A stretch of 64,000 bases of DNA from Macrobrachium rosenbergii (lineage: Eukaryota > Arthropoda > Malacostraca > Decapoda > Palaemonidae), in assembly GCF_040412425.1 (NCBI RefSeq), contig NC_089782.1, positions 27,435,780 through 27,499,779 of the forward strand. Reading direction: 5' to 3'. Within the stretch, counting starts at the first letter, position 1, and each line of letters begins with the position of its first letter. The translations under genes and the position numbers were made by a program. Positions 13,366 through 22,800 of the stretch are shown piece by piece. Below the pieces are notes generated by a model. The model was not told the origin of the DNA, ran no database searches, and saw only the letters and a program-made list of their open reading frames with translations.

Positions 13366-14516
13366 TTTTTTTTATCCGAGTTTAACCATTTTTGTTTATT
13401 CATTTATTTATTGCTGATAACACATTATGACATATGTAATTTTTTCCTTATGTAAATATATATTTTTGGTATCGAAAATCAGGTAAAATAAGACAAATAT
13501 TTCGTAAAGCGGTACAAAAAAAAAAAAAATCTTCGTTACATGGGACGGATTGTGGCTAACAAAAACAATTCATCATTTATATAAGAATATGAATGCATCG
13601 GTTGAAAGATAAAATGAGCAAAAATATCATCTTTTGAAGAAGGCTCAGTTCTCAAGCTCTGTTCGTTTTTTCTGATGCAATGAGAGTGTGAGGAGACTTG
13701 TTGGACTAATGGGAAAGAAAGAGAGAAAATAATTAATTGGTCTGGAAGTTACAATGATGTATAAGACCTTGTTAACATCTTATACATCAGCATTTCATTC
13801 AGGTATATGATTTCTCATATCATTATCTATTATTTAACATCTTGATTCAGGGCTGCGTATTGGCAACGCCCTTAATATTTTTGGTTGATTGAGTTTTTAA
13901 TGCTCACTGCTTACTAATTCATAGGTATATGAGTGTGTCCGGTCATATTATGTATATGACTGAAGGAAAACAATGTGTTCCTTGAATTACGGGCTATTAC
14001 AAGTGTCCTCGGTGAAAGTGTGGTATTTCTAAACGTACACTTTTCTTTGTTAATCACACTCTTATTGTAAAGTACGCTTGTTTTCATTAAAACCAGATAA
14101 ATGCACTACATTTAGTAAGTGCAAGTTGATTAAAGGGGATTCTTTATAGCTGCTGGGTTTGCAGAACGTATAATAAAGCTGATTAATACGAGTAAAAATA
14201 TAAGCTCCTAGAATAATAATAATAAAAAAAAAGGGAGCTCTGAATGGGTGGGTTCATGTTTGCAGAAATTGTTGGTTCAGTTGATGATGACGAGAAGTTC
14301 CGAAGACGAGCATAGGGGGTACAGAGTGAATCTTAGCAGGGAGAATATAAGAAAAACGTAATTTTACAAAATGCATTAATTTTGCTGTATTCTGGATCTT
14401 GAATGCCGGTCCAGTAACATACAGGAAACTAAATGCAAAACGAAATACAACATGCAATAGATAAAATACAACATGCAAAGGATTAAATACATCCTGAATG
14501 CAAGTCAAAGGATATT
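13366..14516. other. Intergenic DNA, nothing recognised
   Basis: AT-rich, with an A run near 13,517-13,529. Two minus-strand frames (14,254-14,508 and 14,483-14,770) are Phe/Leu-rich because they lie opposite A-rich repeats, and are not supported as genes. Confidence 0.45.
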
Positions 14517-14650
14517 AAGATTAATGAAAAAATAGAGCAAAAAGCAGCGAATGAAAAAACAAGATGAATGAAAAAATAGAGCAAACAGCAGCAAAGGAAA
14601 AAAACAAGATTAATGAAAAAAGAGCAAACAGCAACAAAGGAAAAAACATA
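14517..14650. repeat. Minisatellite, ~45-bp unit, three copies
   Basis: Units begin AAGATTAATGAAAAA / AAGATGAATGAAAAA at 14,517, 14,561 and 14,606 and each contains ATAGAGCAAANAGCAGC or a near variant. The plus strand is strongly A-rich, which gives hydrophobic Phe/Leu frames on the minus strand. Confidence 0.88.
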
Positions 14651-15087
14651 ACTGCAAAAAATCCAGGCATCAAAACTTAGACCAAAAACTGAATAAAGAA
14701 AGACACTTTTTCCAAGCGTCTTTTGGGAGTTTGTTTCCAACGCTGAAGCTGAATGCAGCAACGCTTTCAACTTTCTTTTTCCTTCTGGTGAGCCTGTTTC
14801 TTACTTTACAGAATTGCAAAGAGGAATCTTCTGAAAAATTCCTCTTCCTGTGAATTATGGCTTAAGAGAATAAGAAAATAAGAAGAAAATTCTTTAAACT
14901 TTTATGAAAGGTCAGTGGAAGTCAGTATTTTCACGTAGCAAAGATGTAAATGTTGATTTATTTAAAGCATACTCAAGTTTTTTAATGGGAATTTTTTTTA
15001 TCAAAGTATCGCATAAGCAAGGACGATAAAAATGTCTCATCGTAAACTCATTCTCAAGGTACCAAGAAACTGGTAGATATGGAAGAT

Positions 15088-15367
15088 GATTGTTCCCAAC
15101 TAAAAATATGTCTCATCGAAGGAAGTATCAGCTTGAAAGAAAAGTTGCCCATTTCTTGCTCAAACTGAAGGACAACAAAAAACTTTCTTGGTAGATATGG
15201 CTAGATTTCTTACTACTGTTCCCAACTGAAGGGAATTATCAGCTTGAAAGAAAAGTTGCCCAGATTTCTTACTACTGTTCCCAACTGAAGGGAAGTATCA
15301 GCTTGAAAGAAAAGTTGCCCAGATTTCTTACTACTGTTCCCAACTGAAGGGAAGTATCAGCTTGAGT
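15088..15367. repeat. 59-bp tandem repeat
   Basis: AGATTTCTTACTACTGTTCC occurs at 15,203, 15,262 and 15,321, a spacing of exactly 59 bp each time. The units are nearly identical (GGGAATTATC versus GGGAAGTATC is one difference). A diverged copy precedes them (about 15,088-15,202, with GGAAGTATCAGCTTGAAAGA). The array stops abruptly at about 15,365. Confidence 0.93.
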
Positions 15368-15978
15368 CTCTGGGGACACAGACGGGAAGTTCTCACTCAC
15401 ACTGTCGCTCTTTATTTATTCATTTATCTTTTCGTTTGGGAACTCGTTCTTGCCTTTTTACTAGCTATGTACAATCAGTGGTAATTAAGTTCACCAAGTT
15501 AACCAGATTTGACCTTTAAAAGTCAAAGGTCACTATTTCAGTGGCCATGGCGGAGATGTACTCTCTACTGAGTGCTCTTATGAATCAAAACTATACTGTA
15601 ATTTGATTAATTAAAAAAAAAGTCTCCCTTACTGATGATCCTAATACTGTACTAAGATATCATGAAGCAGACAGCTAATAGGAAACTATACAAGCAATTT
15701 TCCAGTAATGCTTTCATATTGCAGTTACTCTAAAGATTAACTGAAATAGGAAAGAAAGATGGAGAATATTTTGTTGAATAAATTTTATTTTTATTCCAAA
15801 CAGAAAATTGAATTAAAGGATTACAAGTAACCGTTTAAATTGCATTTATATTTATGGAAGCATTTAGAAAGAAGGCATGTTTCATTCATATGAACTGTAT
15901 ATGCAAAATTGTTTATAATGCCCCTCTTAAATATTTTTTACCCCCCAGAAAACCAGCAACATAGCAAATGCGTAGCAA

Positions 15979-16023
15979 ATATATATATATATATATATAT
16001 ATATACTTTTAGTATATATATGT

Positions 16024-16121
<98 letters not shown>

Positions 16122-16127
16122 TTATAT
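15979..16127. repeat. (AT)n microsatellite with GT core
   Basis: (AT)n 15,979-16,005, a short break, a GTGTGTGTGTGT stretch at about 16,024-16,036, and (AT)n to 16,117. Confidence 0.96.
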
Positions 16128-16171
16128 GGCTGCCTTTCTGTCTGTCCGTGTGCATGTGTCCGGAGGCTCTG

Positions 16172-16420
16172 GGATCCTGGAGTCTTTAAGATTTAAGACG
16201 ACGTTATAATACTGAAGAACAGAGTTTTATGGAGAAGAAATCTGAGGCGAAAGCCTTCGTAATTCCCAGAAGCCTTTTGAACGGTTTCACAGGATCCCGG
16301 AGTCTTTAAAAATGTAAGAAGACGTTATTTCTCCAGGAATGCCTCAGGAGCTGAAGACTGCTTCAAAGGATCCTGGGGTCATTAAGACGTCTTCAAGAAT
16401 ACGTTTAAAATACAATGGGC
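16172..16420. repeat. Three imperfect copies of a GGATCCTGGAGTC unit
   Basis: GGATCCTGGAGTCTTTAAG at 16,172, GGATCCCGGAGTCTTTAAA at 16,292 and GGATCCTGGGGTCATTAAG at 16,368. Each is followed by an AAGACG-containing stretch and, in two cases, by TTTCTCCAG. Spacing is uneven (120 and 76 bp), so this is a decayed direct repeat. Confidence 0.6.
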
Positions 16421-16454
16421 GTTTCTCCAGAATTCCTGAACACTTTTAACTAGG

Positions 16455-16455
<1 letters not shown>

Positions 16456-16527
<72 letters not shown>
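16456..16527. repeat. (AT)n microsatellite
   Basis: About 36 uninterrupted AT units. Confidence 0.97.
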
Positions 16528-16530
<3 letters not shown>

Positions 16531-17100
16531 CATGTATTTATGCATATACATGCATACATACATGAATAAAACGCAAACACACACACTCTCTCTCTCTCTC
16601 CATGTTTGGTAACTTATTATCTCTCTCATGAACTTTCTGACGCACGTGTCGTAAAATCTGAAACTTCAGATTTTCTATTTGGCGAAAATTTTGAAATATC
16701 TCGAAATATCTTGGAAGAAAAAGAGAGTAGAAAAATCTTTTGAAAACTTTAAAAAAGTCTTTTTTTCAGCTAAAAGTTTCTTCCTTAAAGAAGTTTTAGC
16801 CGAGACAGTATAAAACGAAGACCAATCGATGTTCGGGAAAGGATGCTGTTGATGTAACCTCACGATCTCTGATGATGCTCCCCCACCTTGACTGATGACA
16901 GTTCCCCGAGGCTCTCCGTAGAGCAGGACTGTGGACACTGGAGAATTCGCTCAGCGACTTACTGAAAAGACGTCCCAGACGCCTCCAGAAGCCTCAGAAG
17001 GGAAGTGAGGGATCCAGCCCCATGGAAAGACGAGGCGCGGAAACACCTGAAACGACGCAACGTTATACCTGATGATCACGTACAACGTGCAATTCTAAAT

Positions 17101-17253
17101 GACCACAGTCTACTGCTTGGACACCTGAAAGCAGTAGGCATCGAAGATGACGTACAAAACGGTACAAAAGTGGTTATATCAAATGTGAAATCAGAAAGAA
17201 AAGCCTTAGGAGTGCCCCAAGCCAGCGTTCAGGGTCCACTGCTATTTAGCATT
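17101..17253 (+). pseudogene. Non-LTR reverse transcriptase remnant
   Basis: The open frame 17,005-17,283 contains DHSLLLGHLKAVGI (residues 33-46) followed by VKSERKALGVPQASVQGPLL (61-80). In non-LTR (LINE-type) reverse transcriptases, a segment like D-H-x-LL-x-KL-x-x-x-GI is followed after about 40-45 residues by the GVPQGSVLGPLLF block. Here only about 22 residues separate the two, so part of the domain between them is missing. The usual GVPQGSVLGP reads GVPQASVQGP. The catalytic FxDD block is absent, and the frame stops at 17,281. I read this as a short, internally deleted, inactive piece; the clade cannot be told. The first 30 residues are not recognised. Confidence 0.65.
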
Positions 17254-17381
17254 TGCACAATTGGATGTCGGCGAAGAAATTGAAACAATGACTAGAGAGG
17301 GAATTATCCCTGCGGAGGGCTGTACACCAGAGTGAACGAAGTGATTGCCTGGAGGGTGAAGTGTCGCTAATTGAGAGACCC

Positions 17382-17886
17382 TCAAGTATTTTCATGTTAA
17401 TGAATGTCAAAAGTGATTATGATAATAAAATGGATCTATATTCCTCGTTTATATTTCCTATGGTAAACGTTAGAATATTTGCAACATTATGCTTAAAAGA
17501 GGTTTGATAAAACTTGAATTAGCAAATTTAATTTGTTGACCAAACATATCAAGTATTTTTATGTTAATAAATGTCAAAAGTGATTATGATAATAAAATGG
17601 ATCTTCTATATTCCTCTTTTATTTTTATGGTAAAAGTTAGACTGCAACATTATGCTTAAAAGAGGTTTGGTAAAACTTGAATTAGCAAATTTAATTTGTT
17701 GACCAAACATATCAAGTATTTTTATGTTAATAAATGTCAAAAGTGATTATGATAATAAAATGGATCTTCTATATTCCTCGTTTATATTTCCTATGGTAAA
17801 AGTTAGACTATTATGCAACATTATGCTTAAAAGATGTTTGGTAAAACTTGAATTAGCAGATTTAATTTGTTGACCAAACATATCAA
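17382..17886. repeat. ~165-bp tandem repeat, three copies
   Basis: ATGTCAAAAGTGATTATGAT occurs at 17,404, 17,571 and 17,734 (spacings 167 and 163). Each copy continues through ATAATAAAATGGATC, a TATTCCTC stretch, GCAACATTATGCTTAAAAGA and ends AATTTGTTGACCAAACATAT. A partial fourth copy fades out after 17,886. Units are very similar, AT-rich and non-coding. Confidence 0.93.
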
Positions 17887-18297
17887 ATTAATGTTAATTC
17901 TATCAAATTTGGCATGAAAGTAACTTAGAAAATATTCCCTAGAAACGATGTATATGAAATATATATATTTATTCAAATGAGAACTGCTTGTCATCCTCGT
18001 GTTTCGTGAAAGGGCCCTACGCTGGGTTTGGTCATTGGAACTCCGAAAAATGGAACATTATTTTATCATCTCCAGCGTACTATTATGCTAATGGGAGGTC
18101 CTGTGAAGACCCCAGGAGCCTGGTTTGAAGCCAGAATCCTCCTTCCCATCTTCATTCCATTACTGTACCAATTAGAGGGCCTTGAAAACCTGAGGAGCAT
18201 CCTGCTCCGAAGCCCGAATCCTTCCATTCTTCACAGCTTCCTACATGGCATATTCAAATACTAATCATAGGAAAAGTGAAAGGAGAAGTATACAATT
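17887..18297. other. Upstream flank of the coiled-coil ORF
   Basis: A 78-codon open frame (18,028-18,264) ends 33 bp before the ORF start. It has a hydrophobic middle (ILLPIFIPLLYQL) but no recognised domain. It could be an upstream exon, part of the 5' untranslated region, or chance. No TATA element or splice signal is convincing. Confidence 0.3.
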
Positions 18298-19865
18298 ATG
18301 ATATTTATGGACAATTTAAGTAAATTTACGGCTCTGGTCCATCTCATTGGATCAGTGATTTACACATTATTCAAGGAATGGAAGGATGCAGAGAAAAATT
18401 ATACGGAAATCTCAAGGTTGGAGCAAACCATTACATGCCACCAGGAGAGGATTTCCCATCTAGAAAAAGAGGCTAAAGTCGCGAAGGAAATAAGACTATT
18501 AAGAGAGGGCCTGGATACGATGCAGGACAAGGAACCGTCGTGCCCATTCTGTAAGTATGCGATGGATAATTTGAAAACTAGAACATTTGGTGAACGTGCA
18601 CGGGAAATACAAGATCAGATACAACAACTAAAACGCTCTTTCGATGAACGCCAGAAGGAATTAAATTCCAACAGGGCCTTGGACAGAAGCAGCGAACGAA
18701 GAAGGGAACGCGAACAAAACCAAAGGAGGAATGAGGAAATGATAAGGCCTCAGAATAAGGAAGGAAAACTAGGGACAAGAGTCAAGAGACAAGAGGACAG
18801 AGAGCCAAGAAAAGGGAAGATTAAGGAAATCGAAGGATCAGAAAACATCACGCCTGCGATTACGGAAATCCAACAGAAAATAGAAGAACTGCTCCGTCCA
18901 CAGGAAGAAAATGAAATTAACCACGAGCGAAACATCGGTGAAAGAGAAGTACCGAAGGAGACAAAGAGAGAAAAGGAAAGAAAAAGGAAGAATAACAGGA
19001 GAAGGAAGAATGAGGAACGAAAAAGAGAAATCCAGGAGACTACGAGAGACCAAGACCATTCCGCGGCGTCTGGGATGGCCGAAATAAGAGAGAAAATACA
19101 AGAATTGCTCCGTTTACAAAGCGAGGGTAAAATTAACCACGAGCGAAACATCGGTGAAAAAGAAGTACCGAAGGAGGCAAAGAGAGAAAAGGAAAGAAAA
19201 AGGAAGAATAACAGGAGAAGGAAGAATGAGGAACGAAAAAGAGAAATTCAGGAAACTACGAGAGACCAAGACCTTTCCACGACGTCTAGGATGGACGAAA
19301 TAAGAGAGAAAATACAAGAATTGCTCCGTTTACAAAACGAGGGTGAAATTAACCTCGGGCGAAAGATGAGTGAAACCAAAGTCAGGACCTCGGACAGAGG
19401 CGAGGAACCCGACCAAAAGAAAAGAGGAAGAAGAAGAAAACAAGAAAGCAGAAGGAGAAGATTCCTAGTCCTCAGAAGAAGGAACGAAGACGCAGGCAGA
19501 GGCCCATATTCCTCCAAAATAAAAAAGAATTCGTTCGGTGCATCTGCAAAATGCTTCCCATTCCATGCTGGTGTTGGTTTGCCAAGATGTTTCCCAAGGA
19601 GAAACCACGACAACAGCAACAACACGTACACCAGGTTTGGTACCACATGCACCCAGAACAACACTTCCGAAATCAAGAACATTTGCCCCCACGAGGCCAC
19701 TGGCACGACCACCACCAACACCAACAACAACACCACCGCCACCGCCACCACCACCATCGCCAACAGCGGCACCAAAAACATCATAACAAGATGTTGCGTC
19801 CCATACCGCCTTCTATGGAAAAGTGTGGGCGGCTGCTGGCATTTGTGGTGGGTGATAAGATCTGA
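18298..19865 (+). CDS. Charged coiled-coil protein with CPFC motif (hypothetical)
   Basis: The best coding candidate in the window. ATG at 18,298 follows an in-frame TGA at 18,277, so the start is plausible (a second Met is residue 4). Residues 10-25 are hydrophobic (ALVHLIGSVIYTLF), perhaps a membrane or organelle-targeting segment. Residues 30-75 and about 95-150 read as coiled coil, split by CPFC (Cys82, Cys85), an arrangement like a zinc hook. Residues 190 to about 362 hold two full and one partial 72-residue repeats rich in Lys, Arg and Glu. The first frame continues Thr/Asn-rich and runs into the satellite to 20,094. From 19,374 a second frame (offset by two) stays open to a TGA at 19,863-19,865 and reads as basic, then cysteine-containing (RCICKMLPIPCWCW), then Gln/His-rich. 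I think the real C-terminus uses that second frame, through an assembly indel or an intron between about 19,374 and 19,550, but this is inference. No family is recognised; it could also be a decayed transposon protein. Confidence 0.5.
18865..19382 (+). repeat. 216-bp in-frame tandem repeat inside the ORF
   Basis: Copies start at 18,865, 19,081 and 19,297, exactly 216 bp (72 codons) apart. The third is partial (to about 19,382). Copies 1 and 2 are nearly identical at DNA level over most of their length (for example AGGAAGAATAACAGGAGAAG at 18,985 and 19,201). The exact multiple of three keeps the frame open and suggests recent duplication within a translated sequence. Each unit reads E-I-x-x-K-I-x-E-L-L, then N-H-E-R-N-I-G-E, then a Lys/Arg/Glu stretch. 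Confidence 0.93.
19602..19790 (+). repeat. CAC/CAA-rich trinucleotide-like stretch
   Basis: Low-complexity A/C-rich sequence with many CAC, CAA and CCG/CCA triplets. The three frames give His/Gln-rich, Pro-rich and Thr/Asn-rich peptides. The His/Gln frame is the one that ends in a stop at the array edge (19,865). Confidence 0.75.
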
Positions 19866-22800
19866 ATGGGCGCTGGGGCTGCTTGTCCCTGGGAGACGCT
19901 ACAGCTGGAGCCGTGGATGGGTGCCATCTGCTGGGGTCCAGGGTTTGGCAGACGCTGGACAGCTGGGTGGACTGGCTGAGCTGACTGGGTTCCTTCCAGT
20001 TTACAGCCTGACCCATCAGCGGGTGGGTCTTCTGCTGGGGTCCATGGTGGAGACGCTAGTACTTGTTCACAGCTGGGGGACTGGCTGGAGCTGACTGGCA
20101 GTTCCTTCCAGTTTACAGCTTGCTGACCCATCAGCCGTGGATGGGTGCTGGCATCTGCTCAGGGGTGGACTGGTTCCTTCCAGTTTACAGGTCATGGGGG
20201 TCAGACGGGGGTGTCTTGTCCCTGGGAGACGCTAGTACTTGTTCAGCTGGGTGGACTGGCTGAGCTGACTGGCAGTTCCTTCCAGTTTACAGCTTGTTGA
20301 CCCATCAGCCGTGGATGGGTGCTGGCATCTGCTGGGGTCAGACATGGTGGGTGTCTTGTCCCTGGGAGACGCTTAGTACTTGTTCACAGCTGGGTGGACT
20401 GGCTGGAGCTGACTGGCAGTTCCTTCCAGTTTACAGCTTGCTGACCCATCAGCCGTGGATGGGTGCTGGCATCTGCTGGGTCAGGACATGGTGGGTGTCT
20501 TGTCCCTGGGAGACGCTGGTACTTGTTCACAGCTGGGTGGACTGGCTGAGCTGACTGGCAGTTCCTTCCAGTTGGACTTTACAGCTTGCTGACCCATCAG
20601 CCGTGGATGGGTGCTGGCATCTGGGGTCAGGACATGGTGGGTGTCTTGTCCCTGGGAGACGACACTTGTTCACAGCTGGGTGGACTGGCTGGAGCTGTGG
20701 CCCTTCCAGTTTACAGCTTGCTGACCCATCAGCCGTGGATGGGTGCTGCTGCTGCCAGGGACATGGTGGGTGGGTCCTGGAAGACGCTAGTACTTGTCCA
20801 GCTGGGTGGACTGGCTGGAGGTACTCACAGCTGGGTGGCACTGGCTGGTGGTGTCTTGACGCTGGCAGGCTGGAGGTCCTTCCAGTTTACAGCTTGCCTG
20901 ACCCATCAGCCGTGGATGGGTCTGCTGGGGTCAGGCATCTGTCCCTGGGAGACAGTACATGTTCACAGCTGGGTGTCTGGTCTGACCTGGGAGTTTACAG
21001 CTTGCTGACCCATCAGCCGTAGATGGGTGCTTGGCATCTGCTGGGGTCAGCTGACATGGTGGGTGTCTTGTCCCAGCTGGGAGACTGTTCACAGCTGGGA
21101 CTGGCTGACTGGCTTCCTTCCAGTTTACAGCTTGCTGACCCATCAGCCGTGGATGGGTGCTGGCATCTGCTGGGGTCAGGACATGGTGGGTGTCTTGTCC
21201 CTGGGAGACGCTAGTACTTGTTCACAGCTGGGTGGACTGGCTGGAGCTGACTGGCAGTTCCTTCCAGTTTACAGCTTGCTGACCCATCAGCCGTGGATGG
21301 GTGCTGGCATCTGCTGGGGTCAGGACATGGTGGGTGTCTTGTCCCTGGGAGACGCTAGTACTTGTTCACAGCTGGGTGGACTGGCTGGAGCTGACTGGCA
21401 GTTCCAGTTTACAGCTTGCTGACCCATCAGCCGGATGGATGGTGCTGCATCTGGGGGTGCTGGCATCTGTCCTGGGGTCGCTAGTACTTGTTCACAGCTG
21501 GGTGGACTGGTGAGCTTATTCCTTCCAGTTTACAGGGAGATGGTACTTCTGCTTCAGGACATGGCGGTGTCTTGTCCCTGTGTACTTGTTCACAGCTGGT
21601 GGACTGGTTGAGCTGACTGGCAGTTCCTTCCAGTTTACAGCTTGCTGACCCATCAGCCGTGGATGGGTGCTGGCATCTGCTGGGGTCAGGACATGGTGGG
21701 TGTCTTGTCCCTGGGAGACGCTAGTACTTGTTCACAGCTGGGTGGACTGGCTGGCTGACTGGCAGTTCCTTCAGTTTACAGCTTGCTGACCATCAGCCGT
21801 GGATGGGTGCTGGCATCTGCTGGGGTCAGGACATGGCGGGTGTCTTGTCCTGGGAGACGCTTACTTGTTCACAGCTGGGTGGACTGGCTGGAGCTGACTG
21901 GCAGTTCCAGTTTACAGCTTGCGACCCATCAGCCGTGGATGGGTGCTCAGGCATCTGTCCCTGGGGTCAGGACATGGGTGGATCGGGTGTCTTGTCCCAG
22001 TGGGAGATCAGCCGTGGATGTTCTTGTTCACAGCTGGGGTGTTCACAGCTGTGGACTGGCTGGACTGACCCATCAGGTGGGATGGGTTCTGGCATCTGCT
22101 GGGGCCAGGACATGGGTGTCTTGTCCCTGGGAGACGCTAGTACTTGTTCACAGTGGGTGGACTGGCTTCCAGTTTACAGCTTGCTGACCCATCAGCCGTG
22201 GATGGGTGCTGGCATCTGCTGGGGTCAGGACATGGTGGGTGTCTTGTCCTGGGAGACGCTGTACTTGTTCACAGCTGGGTGGACTGGCTGGAGGTGGCTT
22301 CCAGTTTAAAGCTTGCTGACCCATCAGCCGTGGATGGGTGCTGGCATCTGCTGGGGTCAGGACATGGCGGGTGTCTTGTCCCTGGGAGACGCTAGTACTT
22401 GTTCACAGCTGGGTGGACTGGCTGAGCCGACTGGCAGTTCCTTCCAGTTTACAGCTTGCTGACCCATCAGCCGTGGATGGGTGCTGGCATCTGCTGGGGT
22501 CAGGACATGGTGGGTGTCTTGTCCCTGGGAGACGCTGCTAGTACTTGTTCACAGCTGGGTGGACTGGCTGGAGCTGACTGGACCCATCAGCCGGGATTCT
22601 GCTGGGCCAGGTTTTGTCTTGTCAGACACTTACTGGTGGGTGGACTGGCTGAGCCATCAGCCGTCAGCCGTGGATGGGTGCTGGCATCTGCTGGGGTCAG
22701 GACATGGCGGGTGTCTTGTCCCTGGGAGACGCTTACATGGGTGGACTGGCTGGAGGTGGCTTCAGTTTACAGTTGCTGACCATCAGCCGGATGGGTGCTG

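Noticed and set aside
14254..14770. Two Phe/Leu-rich minus-strand frames resembling membrane proteins
   Set aside because: Opposite an A-rich 45-bp minisatellite and A-rich DNA; hydrophobicity is compositional.
18578..19784. Minus-strand open frames opposite the coiled-coil ORF (Phe/Leu/Val-rich)
   Set aside because: Antisense shadows of Lys/Arg/Glu codons and CAC repeats; hydrophobic only because of base composition.
19538..19786. Proline/threonine-rich frame in the CAC-rich stretch
   Set aside because: Third reading of a low-complexity A/C-rich stretch; the His/Gln frame joins better with a basic upstream stretch and a proper stop.
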